Part shown: in pieces, positions 7,824-15,508 of the stretch
Numbering within the stretch: the first letter of the stretch is position 1
How the letters are laid out: each line of letters begins with the position of its first letter
Source: Caldilineae bacterium
GTDB taxonomy: Bacteria; Chloroflexota; Anaerolineae; Epilineales; Epilineaceae
Assembly (NCBI GenBank): GCA_020634625.1
Contig: JACKBJ010000001.1
Coordinates: 62,001 to 126,000 of the forward strand
Direction: 5' to 3'
Length of the DNA stretch: 64,000 nucleotides
Program-made: the position numbers and the translations under genes
The notes under the pieces: model-generated
What the model was told of the DNA's origin: nothing
Databases searched by the model: none
What the model saw: the letters and a program-made list of their open reading frames with translations, nothing else

Positions 7824-10387
7824 TGGGGTTCCTCCTGGCGCGCGCGACGCGCCGAGTCGCCGAGGGTGAGCTCGCGCAGCAGCGACTTGAAGCCCGCCTC
7901 GCGGTCGCCTTCGGTCAGGTAGTGCAGGCTGAAGAAGAAGGGGCAGGCCGGCGAAAGGAGCACGGTATCGCCCGGCTCCGCCAGCGCAACCGATCGGGCG
8001 ACCGCCTCCCGCAGGTTCGCCGGCCGCAGCACCTCGAGTCCGGCCGAGGACTGCGCTCCGACGCGCTGCATGGCTTCGGCGAGTCGATCGCTCCCGGCAC
8101 CAGGAAGCAGCAGGACCCGGCGGCAGCGTCGGGTTGCCAAGCGGGCCAGGTCCTCGTAGTCGAGGCCCTTGTCGTCGCCGCCGGCGATCCAGTTGATCGG
8201 ACCGGGCAAGGCCTCCAGCGCGGCCATGCTGGCCCGCGGCGTGGTCGAGTTCAGATCGTCGAAGTAGGAGACGCCCTCGGCGGCCCAGACGAACTGGCAG
8301 CGATGGCGCAGGCCGCGAAACATGCCGATGCCGCGCTGGATCTGCTCGGGGCTGGCGCCCGCCAGGTAGCTCGCCAAGGCGGCGGCCAGAATGTTCTCCT
8401 GGTTGTGCGCGCCCGGCAGGCGCGAAGCGGCCGCCGGACCCGCGTCGACGACCTGGCCCCGCGGCGAACGCCGCAGCTTGATGCGGCCCGCCGGGTCCAG
8501 CCAGGCGCCGCGCGGCACCTCGCCGAGGCGACTGAAGAGGAAGACTTGACTGGAGAGCGTCTGCGCCATGGCCAAGGTGGCCGGGTTGTCGGCATTCAGC
8601 ACGGCCAGATCGTCCGCGCCCTGCTCGACCAGAAGCCGGGCCTTGACCGCCGCATAGGCCTCGAAGCTGCCGTCATGCTCGTCGAGGTGGTTCGGCAGCA
8701 CGTTGGTCACCACCCCGATCCGCGGCCGCGGCGCGATCTCCTTGAGGTGACGGTTGCTGACTTCGAGGATCAGCCAATCCTCGGGCCGCATGCCGTCGAG
8801 CCGGTCCAATACCTGGACGCTACGGCGTTCGTTGCCGGCGTAGTAGATCCGCTGGTCGGTCAGGCGCAGGATGGTCTCCGCCAGGCGGCTGCTCGTCGAT
8901 TTGCCGTTGGATCCGGTGAAGGCCAGGGTGGCGGCCGGCGCCAGGTCGAAGTACAGCCCCATGAGGCCGAGGAAGGGGAGTCCAGCCGCCTTGAGCTCGG
9001 CCAGGACCGGCAGGTTGGGCGGATACAGGTACCAGGCCTGGGGCGCGAAGATCGCTTCGGCCGCGTCGATGCCCTCGAGGTAGCGTTCGCCGAAGCGGCG
9101 TTCGACCGGCAGCGATCCCAGCTCGCGCCACAAGGCCTCTCGCGCCAGGCGCGGAAGCCCGACGTGCATCCGCATGAACGCCGCCTCGATCGCGTCGGCC
9201 GGCTGCAGGTCGTGGACCGTCAGGTCGCGCAGGCCCTCACTCCAGAGGAAACGGAGCATCGCCGCCCCCTCGGTGCTGGCCAGCCCCACCACGTGCACCG
9301 GCGCGGCGCTCAGCGCACGAATGGCATCGCGACGACGCTGGCGTGCCGTCAGAATCGACGCCGGCGCCGCCATCCCGGCGGGCTGGTCGGCCGAGCGCTG
9401 TCCGGCGGGCTCGGTCGGCTGGCTTGCCGGATGCTTCGGCGTCGGCCGCGGGCGCCGGGAATCCGAAGTCGGGACGGCGTCGAAGCGCCGCGCGCCACGC
9501 CAGAGGTAGCGCTCCAACATCCGGTCGAGCGGCTCGATCACCACGGCATTGGCGTCGAAGCTGGCGTTGGCGATCGGTCGCTCGGGGCCGTCAAGGACGA
9601 TGCCGACGTGAGCGATGCGCCGTTCGCGATGCGTCAGGTAGACCAGGTCGCCCGGCGCCAGCGCTTCGCGGGCGACACGGCGACCCGCGCGGAGCTGATC
9701 GCGCGAGTGCTTGGGCAGCCCGATGCCCGCGGCCTTCCGGAACACCCGCTGGCTTAGACCGCTGCAGTCGATGCCTTCCGGCGAGTTCCCGCCCCATCGG
9801 TACGGCGTTCCGAGCCAGGGAAGGACCGCCCGGCGCCAGGCCAGGTCGTCCGGCTGCAGCCAAGCGCCCCGCCAGGCGGCGCGCCAGCTGGCGAGGTCGC
9901 CGGGGCCATCGGAGTCGCGCAGGTCTGCCGCGTGGGACCAGCCCACGGTCGCATCGGCCAGCTCGAGGGCCCACCAGTCGCCGCGCCGAGCCAGGCGGCG
10001 CGCCGGCGGGTCGGTTGGGAGCAGCTGGGTTGCCAGCGGACCCTCGGGACGCGCCAGAACATCGAGACAGGCGCCGGCGGGCATGCACCAGCCCAGATGC
10101 CCTTCGAGCTCGGTCAGCGCCTCGATGGCCAGCGCGAACTCGCGTCCGCCCAGCAGGCCATCGACGAGCGACGCGACGACCGCGCGTTGGGCGGGAACGA
10201 GCACTTGCCCGACGATCCGCGGGATCGTCCCGGATGACCCGTCGGCAAAGCCCACCTCGAGCTCGCAGACGGCCTCGCCGTAGCGGTCGATCCAATCGCG
10301 GCGTTGCGCCGACAGTGCGGCACGGACACGCTGGAGCGCGTCCTGGGCGTCTTGGCCCGGTTCGGCGGGCGCGCTGGGGTCGCTCAC
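7820..10387 (-). CDS. NlpC/P60 peptidase fused to a MurD-like ligase
   Basis: The 855-residue fusion has no signal peptide. Residues 1-180 form a poorly recognised N-terminal region. Residues 185-305 are an NlpC/P60 domain with catalytic C208 (GIDCSGL) and H260 (IAHVGIV). A Pro/Ser/Gln-rich linker (305-340) leads to a complete MurD-like ligase (about 362-855) with the P-loop TGSNGKSTS (491-499), NHLDEHDGSF, PGAHNQENILAA and DDLNSTTPR. Mur ligases couple ATP hydrolysis to amide bond formation on a carboxylate. NlpC/P60 enzymes cut gamma-D-Glu or N-acyl amide bonds. Joining both in a cytosolic protein suggests making and trimming the same kind of bond. It starts with GTG at 10387 and is the first gene of the four-gene unit. 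Confidence 0.85.
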   Translation of the reverse strand: MSDPSAPAEPGQDAQDALQRVRAALSAQRRDWIDRYGEAVCELEVGFADGSSGTIPRIVGQVLVPAQRAVVASLVDGLLGGREFALAIEALTELEGHLGWCMPAGACLDVLARPEGPLATQLLPTDPPARRLARRGDWWALELADATVGWSHAADLRDSDGPGDLASWRAAWRGAWLQPDDLAWRRAVLPWLGTPYRWGGNSPEGIDCSGLSQRVFRKAAGIGLPKHSRDQLRAGRRVAREALAPGDLVYLTHRERRIAHVGIVLDGPERPIANASFDANAVVIEPLDRMLERYLWRGARRFDAVPTSDSRRPRPTPKHPASQPTEPAGQRSADQPAGMAAPASILTARQRRRDAIRALSAAPVHVVGLASTEGAAMLRFLWSEGLRDLTVHDLQPADAIEAAFMRMHVGLPRLAREALWRELGSLPVERRFGERYLEGIDAAEAIFAPQAWYLYPPNLPVLAELKAAGLPFLGLMGLYFDLAPAATLAFTGSNGKSTSSRLAETILRLTDQRIYYAGNERRSVQVLDRLDGMRPEDWLILEVSNRHLKEIAPRPRIGVVTNVLPNHLDEHDGSFEAYAAVKARLLVEQGADDLAVLNADNPATLAMAQTLSSQVFLFSRLGEVPRGAWLDPAGRIKLRRSPRGQVVDAGPAAASRLPGAHNQENILAAALASYLAGASPEQIQRGIGMFRGLRHRCQFVWAAEGVSYFDDLNSTTPRASMAALEALPGPINWIAGGDDKGLDYEDLARLATRRCRRVLLLPGAGSDRLAEAMQRVGAQSSAGLEVLRPANLREAVARSVALAEPGDTVLLSPACPFFFSLHYLTEGDREAGFKSLLRELTLGDSARRARQEEPQ

Positions 10388-10422
10388 GGCAATCTCGTCG
10401 GGTCGGAGGGGAAGGTGCCTTG

Positions 10423-10452
10423 AGTATAGGTTCCCGCGTCGGGCTCGACCAA
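10423..10452 (-). promoter_or_regulatory. Promoter of the NlpC-Mur/LysW/PLP/ATP-grasp operon
   Basis: TTGGTC (10452-10447), an 18-bp spacer and TATACT (10428-10423) on the minus strand predict a start near 10416 and a leader of about 29 nt before the GTG. No other promoter-like site is visible between the four overlapping genes. Confidence 0.6.
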
Positions 10453-10483
10453 GACGGCGGCGAAAGCGCGAGGCCTCGAGCGC

Positions 10484-11497
10484 CTAGCCCCTGCGCGCAC
10501 CCGGGACCGCGAGGCGCAAGGGTCGCGGCGCGGCGCAGCTCGGAATTCGGAGCCAGGTGCCCGGCCGCATCACCCGCGGCGGAATGCCCCGGTTGGCCCG
10601 CAGGAGGGCGGACAGCGTCACGCCGCGTGACCGCGCCAGCTGGCTCAACGACTCGCCGAAGGCCAGGCGATGGGCGCAAGGCTCGCGCTCGGTCCACTCC
10701 AGGGCAGGGGACGGGTCCGAACCGGCAATCGGCAGGGAAGCCGGGGCCGACGGCAGCCAGTCGCCGGCGCGCGAACCCGTGTCGCCGGCCGCCTCCGAGC
10801 CCGGGTTGACGCGCGGCTCGTCAGCGCCGCCGTCCGCGCGATCGGATCGCTGCAGGTCGGCGTCATGATCGCTTGCCGCCAACGGCGGGACCGGCGTCAT
10901 GCCGGGACAGTAGACCTCCAGATCGAGCGCCGCCTCCAAGAGGCCGGAGGGCGCGCCCGCGCTGCCCGAGGCAAGAGCGCGGGCGCGCAGCGCGCCCGCC
11001 CCCGCCACCAAGCCACGCAGCCTGAAGGTGACCAGCGTCTCCGGGTATCGGCTGCCCGGCCGCCGGGGCTCGAGGCGCAGGGACATCCGGGCGTCGGCGG
11101 TCGTCCGGTTCCCGGCGCCAGCCGCCGGGATCGAGGCGTCGGCGTCGGGCTCCAGCGCGGGCTCGGCGGGCAGGCGCTGCAGGGTCAAGCTGCCCGAGGG
11201 CGCCACCACGTGCTCGAGGGCCACGACGCGCGGATCGTAGGTCAGGTCGAGCGAGAGCGTCGCGATCCCATCGCGATCGCCTTCGAGCCGAACGCGCAAG
11301 ACCTGCGAGCCGCTGCAGCCCAATCGCCCCTCGCCGGCATCCAGAACCAGGCCTCGCTCGACGGCGGCGGCGGCGGCGTTCGCGGCTTCGGGCGCCGCCG
11401 CGCCGCTTCGAGCCGGCGTGGTCAGCCAGGCCAACACCAGGGCGAGGCAGACGGCCCGGCCTCCGCACCACACCCTGTTCGAATCGAATGCAGCCAT
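10484..11497 (-). CDS. Exported cohesin-like/LysM protein
   Basis: This 337-residue protein starts with a basic-hydrophobic export signal (VCLALVLAWLTTPARSGA). Residues about 50-215 resemble a cohesin-type beta-sandwich (LSLDLTYDPRVVALEHV and later VTFRLRG). A Pro/Ser/Asp-rich linker follows, and a C-terminal LysM-like module (about 275-320, FGESLSQLARSRGVTLSALLRANRG) could bind peptidoglycan. I take the ATG at 11497 because GGGAG lies 6 nt upstream; the longer reading from 11551 overlaps the promoter. Such a protein could tether dockerin-bearing partners to the wall, for example the CAP-dockerin protein at 48.5-49.8 kb. That pairing is inference. Confidence 0.72.
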   Translation of the reverse strand: MAAFDSNRVWCGGRAVCLALVLAWLTTPARSGAAAPEAANAAAAAVERGLVLDAGEGRLGCSGSQVLRVRLEGDRDGIATLSLDLTYDPRVVALEHVVAPSGSLTLQRLPAEPALEPDADASIPAAGAGNRTTADARMSLRLEPRRPGSRYPETLVTFRLRGLVAGAGALRARALASGSAGAPSGLLEAALDLEVYCPGMTPVPPLAASDHDADLQRSDRADGGADEPRVNPGSEAAGDTGSRAGDWLPSAPASLPIAGSDPSPALEWTEREPCAHRLAFGESLSQLARSRGVTLSALLRANRGIPPRVMRPGTWLRIPSCAAPRPLRLAVPGARRG

Positions 11498-11551
11498 CTC
11501 GAGCTCCCGGATGTCGACGGTCTGGCCCGGAGAAGCCGCGGGCGGTGGCAC

Positions 11552-11580
11552 AGTGTCTCAGAGCCCCGTCCGAGGGTCAA
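11552..11580 (-). promoter_or_regulatory. Promoter of the cohesin-LysM gene
   Basis: TTGACC (11580-11575), 17-bp spacer, GACACT (11557-11552). It forms a divergent promoter pair with folD. Confidence 0.5.
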
Positions 11581-11587
11581 GTCGGGC

Positions 11588-11616
11588 TTGGCAGTCGGGC
11601 CGGCCTGGTTCACAAT
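11588..11616 (+). promoter_or_regulatory. folD promoter
   Basis: TTGGCA (11588-11593), 17-bp spacer, CACAAT (11611-11616). The predicted leader is about 50 nt. Confidence 0.55.
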
Positions 11617-11671
11617 CCCAGGTCGCCGCGATCGAGGCCGGCGGACCTTCCACCGAGGAGTGACGAGGAGC

Positions 11672-12571
11672 ATGAGCGCAGAGATCATCGACGGGCGGGC
11701 CGTGGCGCGGAAGGTGCGCGAGTCGGCGTCGGCGCGGGTGTCGGCCCTGGTGGCGGCGGGCCACGCGGCGCCGGGTCTGGCCACGGTGCTGGTGGGCCAG
11801 GATCCGGCATCGGACACCTACGTGCGGATGAAGCGGCGCAGCTGCGAGGAGCTCGGCATCCGCTCGATCCACCACGCGCTCCCGGCCGACACGAGCGAGG
11901 AAGAGCTTCTGGCGCTGGTCGCCGCCCTGGATGCCGACCCGTCGGTCGACGGGATCCTGGTTCAGCTGCCGCTGCCGCGGCAGATCGACGAGAAGGCGGT
12001 GCTGGGCGCGATCGGCATCCGCAAGGACGTCGACGGCTTCCACCCGCACAACCTCGGCCTCTTGGCGATGAAGGGCCGTGAACCCCTGTTCCGACCCTGC
12101 ACGCCGGCCGGCGTGATGGTCCTGCTGCGCGAGTCCGGCGTGACCCTGTCCGGCGCCGAAGCCGTCGTGATCGGTCGCTCGAACATCGTCGGGATGCCGA
12201 TGGCGATGCTGCTGATCGAGGCCGACGCGACCGTGACGGTGTGTCATAGCCGCACGCGCGACCTGGCCGCGCATCTGCGGCGGGCCGACATCGTCGTCTC
12301 GGCCATCGGTCGTCCGGCGACGGTGACCGGCGCCATGTTGAAGCCGGGTGCCACGGTCATCGACGTGGGCACGAATCGCGTCGACGCGCCAGGCACCCAG
12401 AGCGGCAGCCGTCTGGTGGGTGACGTCGATTTCGACTCGGCGGTGGCGGTGGCCGGGCGGATCACCCCGGTACCGGGCGGGGTCGGCCCGATGACGATCG
12501 CGATGCTGATGGACAACACGGTCCGCTCGGCCGAGATGCGGGCCGGAGTCGTCGCGATCCCGGCACTCTGA
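11672..12571 (+). CDS. folD: Bifunctional methylenetetrahydrofolate dehydrogenase/cyclohydrolase
   Basis: This 299-residue cytosolic enzyme interconverts 5,10-methylene-, methenyl- and 10-formyl-tetrahydrofolate for purine and formyl-methionine supply. The substrate-site lysine is K54 in YVRMKRR. The motif VDGILVQLPLP, the Rossmann segment VVIGRSNIVGMPMAMLL and the C-terminal signature PGGVGPMTIAMLMDNT are all present. The length is normal for the family. The ATG at 11672 is preceded by GAGGAG. The gene is monocistronic, diverging from the cohesin-LysM gene. Confidence 0.97.
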   Translation: MSAEIIDGRAVARKVRESASARVSALVAAGHAAPGLATVLVGQDPASDTYVRMKRRSCEELGIRSIHHALPADTSEEELLALVAALDADPSVDGILVQLPLPRQIDEKAVLGAIGIRKDVDGFHPHNLGLLAMKGREPLFRPCTPAGVMVLLRESGVTLSGAEAVVIGRSNIVGMPMAMLLIEADATVTVCHSRTRDLAAHLRRADIVVSAIGRPATVTGAMLKPGATVIDVGTNRVDAPGTQSGSRLVGDVDFDSAVAVAGRITPVPGGVGPMTIAMLMDNTVRSAEMRAGVVAIPAL

Positions 12572-12795
12572 GCCGGCTCCTCCGTCGGGGCGGCGCGCGC
12601 CCGTGAAGCGCCGGGCCGCGGCTGCCGGTCTGACCGTAACGCCGGCGAACGCGCAACGTTGACAGGCGGTGACGCCGCGTCGTCCCGCGCGGCGCCTGGC
12701 CCTTGGGCTCGCACCGCCGCCCCTCGGCCGGCCGCTCCTGCCCCCCCCACTCGGCGCACCGCGCCCGCAAACACCCTCACGAGGAGGTGTCCCGC

Positions 12796-15303
12796 ATGAC
12801 CGATGGACGGATTCGCCCCAAGCGATGGGCCATCCTGGCGGCCCTGACCCTGTCCACCCTCGCCGGCCTGCTCCTCTCGCTCCAGCATTCGGTGCCGAAG
12901 GCGGTTCGGGCTGCCCGACCCGAGGCTGCTCGACCCGCAGCACCGGCCCAGGCTACGCCGGGCTCGGGCCAGATCGTGGTCCGCGGTGCCATCGTCTACG
13001 AGGATCGGTTCGGCGACCGCAACCATCCGGGCGCCGGGCTAAAGGTCGAGATCTGGGACCTCGACGACGGGTTCCCGACCACGGCCGAGAAGCTGGGCGA
13101 GACGACCACCGATCGCAACGGTCGCTTTCAGAGCCCGCCGCTCTCGAATCGGGACACCGACGGCCCGACCGGTGCGCCCGCCGGTGGCCAGGACGTCTTC
13201 CTGAAGCTCTACACCGACAGCGGCCCGGTCCGGCTGTACAAGACCGGGACCACCCAGAACTTCGTCTGGGAGAGCTACAAGATCGACCCGGACGACGGCA
13301 TCAAGAACAACGTTCCCGACGGGATCGTCGGCATGCCAACGCTTCGCATCGTTCAGACCACCGCCAACATGGAGGCGCTTTGGACTTATGTCAACCTTGC
13401 GGAAGCCTGGCTCTACATGCAGGCGAACACCGAGCAGGATCCGGGCGTCCTGACCGCCTACTGGTCGCCGGGCAGCCAGGACGGCCCGCGCTACGACATC
13501 GCGAACCACAGCCTGCACTTCCGTGACGAGGACGCCGGCTACCAGTCCTTGATCATCCAGTACGCGGCCTACGCGCTCCTGCACAACATCTACGGCCAGC
13601 TCCCCAGCGCTTGGGAGCCCTGCATCCAGAACCCGCCCAGCGAGCCGCGGAATCGGATCACGGCTGCCTGCGCCTTGGTGCACGGATTGGCCATGTTCCT
13701 GCCGCTGGGCGTCGCCGAAGACCCGCGCTTCGAGACGCCGAGCGTCGCGGAGATCGACATGGACCTGGCCAAGGCCGGCAGCGTGGGCTGGCAGGATGGC
13801 GATCTGGTGCCCGGCCGCATCACCGGCGCCTTCTGGGATCTGCACGAGAACGACCAGACCGAAGAGGAGTACGACAAGTTCGACGCCTCCTTTGCCGACA
13901 TCTGGGACGTCTTCGCCGCCAGCCGGCCCGACACGATGGCCGAGTGGTGGACCGGCTGGAAGGCCCTGGGCAAGAACGGCTGCACGGCGGTCGGAAGCCT
14001 GTTCCAGAACACCATCGACTACAACACGCCGCCGAGCGTCCAGCCCATCCCCGACATCGTGCTCGACGAAGACGACACGGCCATCCTCGACTTGAAGAAC
14101 TACGTCAGCGACGCCGACTGTGGCGACGACGACATCGTGTTCCGCATGATCGACGCCGGCACGCCCGAAGCCGGCGTCAAGCTGTTGGCGGCCGGCATCA
14201 TCAGCGTCACCCCAGAGGCCGAGTGGTACGGCGACACGCGGGTGACCGTCGGTGTCTCGGATGGCCTGGTCGGCGTCGAGCTCAGCTTCCGGGTCATCGT
14301 CAACAGCGTCAACGACTGCGTGCGCATCGTCAAGCGCATTCCCGACCCGGCGCCGGCCGGCTACGGCCAGGCCATCGAGATCGATCTCCTGGGCTATGCC
14401 CAGGACGTCGAGGATCAGCCGCAGCAGCTGATGTGGGACGCCGAGATCGATCCGGCCCAGGAGCGCCTGGTCACGGTGGCCGGTCGCAACACCAGCCGGC
14501 TCACCTTCCTGCTGTCGCCGACCATCACCCGCGCCTTCAGCGTGCGGGTCAAGCTGGTGGTGCGCGATCGTGACGGCTGCGACGCGGCCCAGAACATCGT
14601 GTTGTACTGGACCGACGAGCGCAACTCGCCGCCGGTGATCGACTTCAGCAAGCTCAAGCGCGAGTACATCGCGCCGGTGAACACGACCATCAACGTCGAC
14701 CTTACCGGCGTGGCCACCGATCACGAGGACGCCGCCAACCTCCTGGAGTGGTTCGTCATCAACAAGGACGACATCAACAGCCAGGAGAACAAGCTCGGTC
14801 CACAGGTCTTCGACTTCGTGCCCTACGACGGCTACGTCGGCTCGAGCCGGATTGAGCTCGAGGTCCAGGACACCGGTGGCGCGCGCGCCACGGCCGACAT
14901 CACCCTCACCTGGCGGAGCCAGATCGACGGCAACCTGCCGCCCGAGATCATCCGCAGCCTGCTCAAGGGGCGGACGGGCGCGATGAACTCGGAGATCTGC
15001 TACGAGCTGACCGACAAGGCCCGCGACCCGGACCACAGCCGCTATTCGCTGCGTTGGTTCGTCGAGGAGTTCGACGACACCACCATGTTCGTCGGCCAAC
15101 AGGGGGGACGCCGGCTCTGCATGCGCTCGCGGCGCGACTTCGAAGGCTGTGTCACGGCGCGCTTCGTGGTGAAGGATCCGCGCGACGCCTCCGACAGCCT
15201 GCTGGTGACGACCTGCTGGCGCAAGGCGGACCTCTATTTGCCGCTGCTCACGCATCGGGTGGTCATCCGGGCGAGTCGGCCGACCCCCGGAATCGCGCCC
15301 TAG
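12796..15303 (+). CDS. Large exported Ig-repeat protein with degenerate protease-like N-terminal domain
   Basis: This 835-residue protein has an N-terminal signal anchor (about residues 10-32), a prealbumin-like beta domain (55-150, GAIVYEDRFGDRNHPG) and an alpha-helical domain (about 170-430). Several bacterial Ig/cadherin-like repeats follow, with recurring 'NxPPxI', 'VxVSDG' and 'VxDxDGCD' signatures (about 440-800). The C terminus carries LYLPLL. In related exported proteins the helical domain holds a zinc-protease HExxH-type helix. Here the equivalent segment reads IIQYAAYALLHNIYG and lacks it, so it is probably non-catalytic. The ATG at 12796 has GAGGAGG 8 nt upstream. The function is unknown; surface adhesion or scaffolding is a guess. 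Confidence 0.7.
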   Translation: MTDGRIRPKRWAILAALTLSTLAGLLLSLQHSVPKAVRAARPEAARPAAPAQATPGSGQIVVRGAIVYEDRFGDRNHPGAGLKVEIWDLDDGFPTTAEKLGETTTDRNGRFQSPPLSNRDTDGPTGAPAGGQDVFLKLYTDSGPVRLYKTGTTQNFVWESYKIDPDDGIKNNVPDGIVGMPTLRIVQTTANMEALWTYVNLAEAWLYMQANTEQDPGVLTAYWSPGSQDGPRYDIANHSLHFRDEDAGYQSLIIQYAAYALLHNIYGQLPSAWEPCIQNPPSEPRNRITAACALVHGLAMFLPLGVAEDPRFETPSVAEIDMDLAKAGSVGWQDGDLVPGRITGAFWDLHENDQTEEEYDKFDASFADIWDVFAASRPDTMAEWWTGWKALGKNGCTAVGSLFQNTIDYNTPPSVQPIPDIVLDEDDTAILDLKNYVSDADCGDDDIVFRMIDAGTPEAGVKLLAAGIISVTPEAEWYGDTRVTVGVSDGLVGVELSFRVIVNSVNDCVRIVKRIPDPAPAGYGQAIEIDLLGYAQDVEDQPQQLMWDAEIDPAQERLVTVAGRNTSRLTFLLSPTITRAFSVRVKLVVRDRDGCDAAQNIVLYWTDERNSPPVIDFSKLKREYIAPVNTTINVDLTGVATDHEDAANLLEWFVINKDDINSQENKLGPQVFDFVPYDGYVGSSRIELEVQDTGGARATADITLTWRSQIDGNLPPEIIRSLLKGRTGAMNSEICYELTDKARDPDHSRYSLRWFVEEFDDTTMFVGQQGGRRLCMRSRRDFEGCVTARFVVKDPRDASDSLLVTTCWRKADLYLPLLTHRVVIRASRPTPGIAP

Positions 15304-15359
15304 CGCGTCAGCCCGGCGCTCATCCCGCCGCCGGGCCAAGCACCTCGAGGCGCCGAGCT

Positions 15360-15393
15360 CGGCCGGTGTCGCGTTCTACCGCGACACCGGCCG
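15360..15393. terminator. 14-bp GC-rich hairpin (T-less terminator candidate)
   Basis: A perfect 14-bp inverted repeat, left arm 15360-15373 and right arm 15380-15393, has a 6-nt loop (TTCTAC). It lies 57 nt after the stop of the Ig-repeat protein and is not followed by a T run. Confidence 0.6.
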
Positions 15394-15508
15394 GCTGCGT
15401 TCCGGGCGATCGGCTATCCGCGCGCTGGGCTGGCGCGATGGAAACGAGGCTGCTATCAATCCACGGCCCGCGCGATGCGGGCCACGGAACCCGCGTGGAG
15501 GAACTCGG

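Noticed and set aside
12740..12750. Run of eight C residues upstream of the Ig-repeat gene
   Set aside because: It could be phase-variable in principle, but it lies outside the coding region and promoter boxes, and one run in a GC-rich gap is weak evidence.
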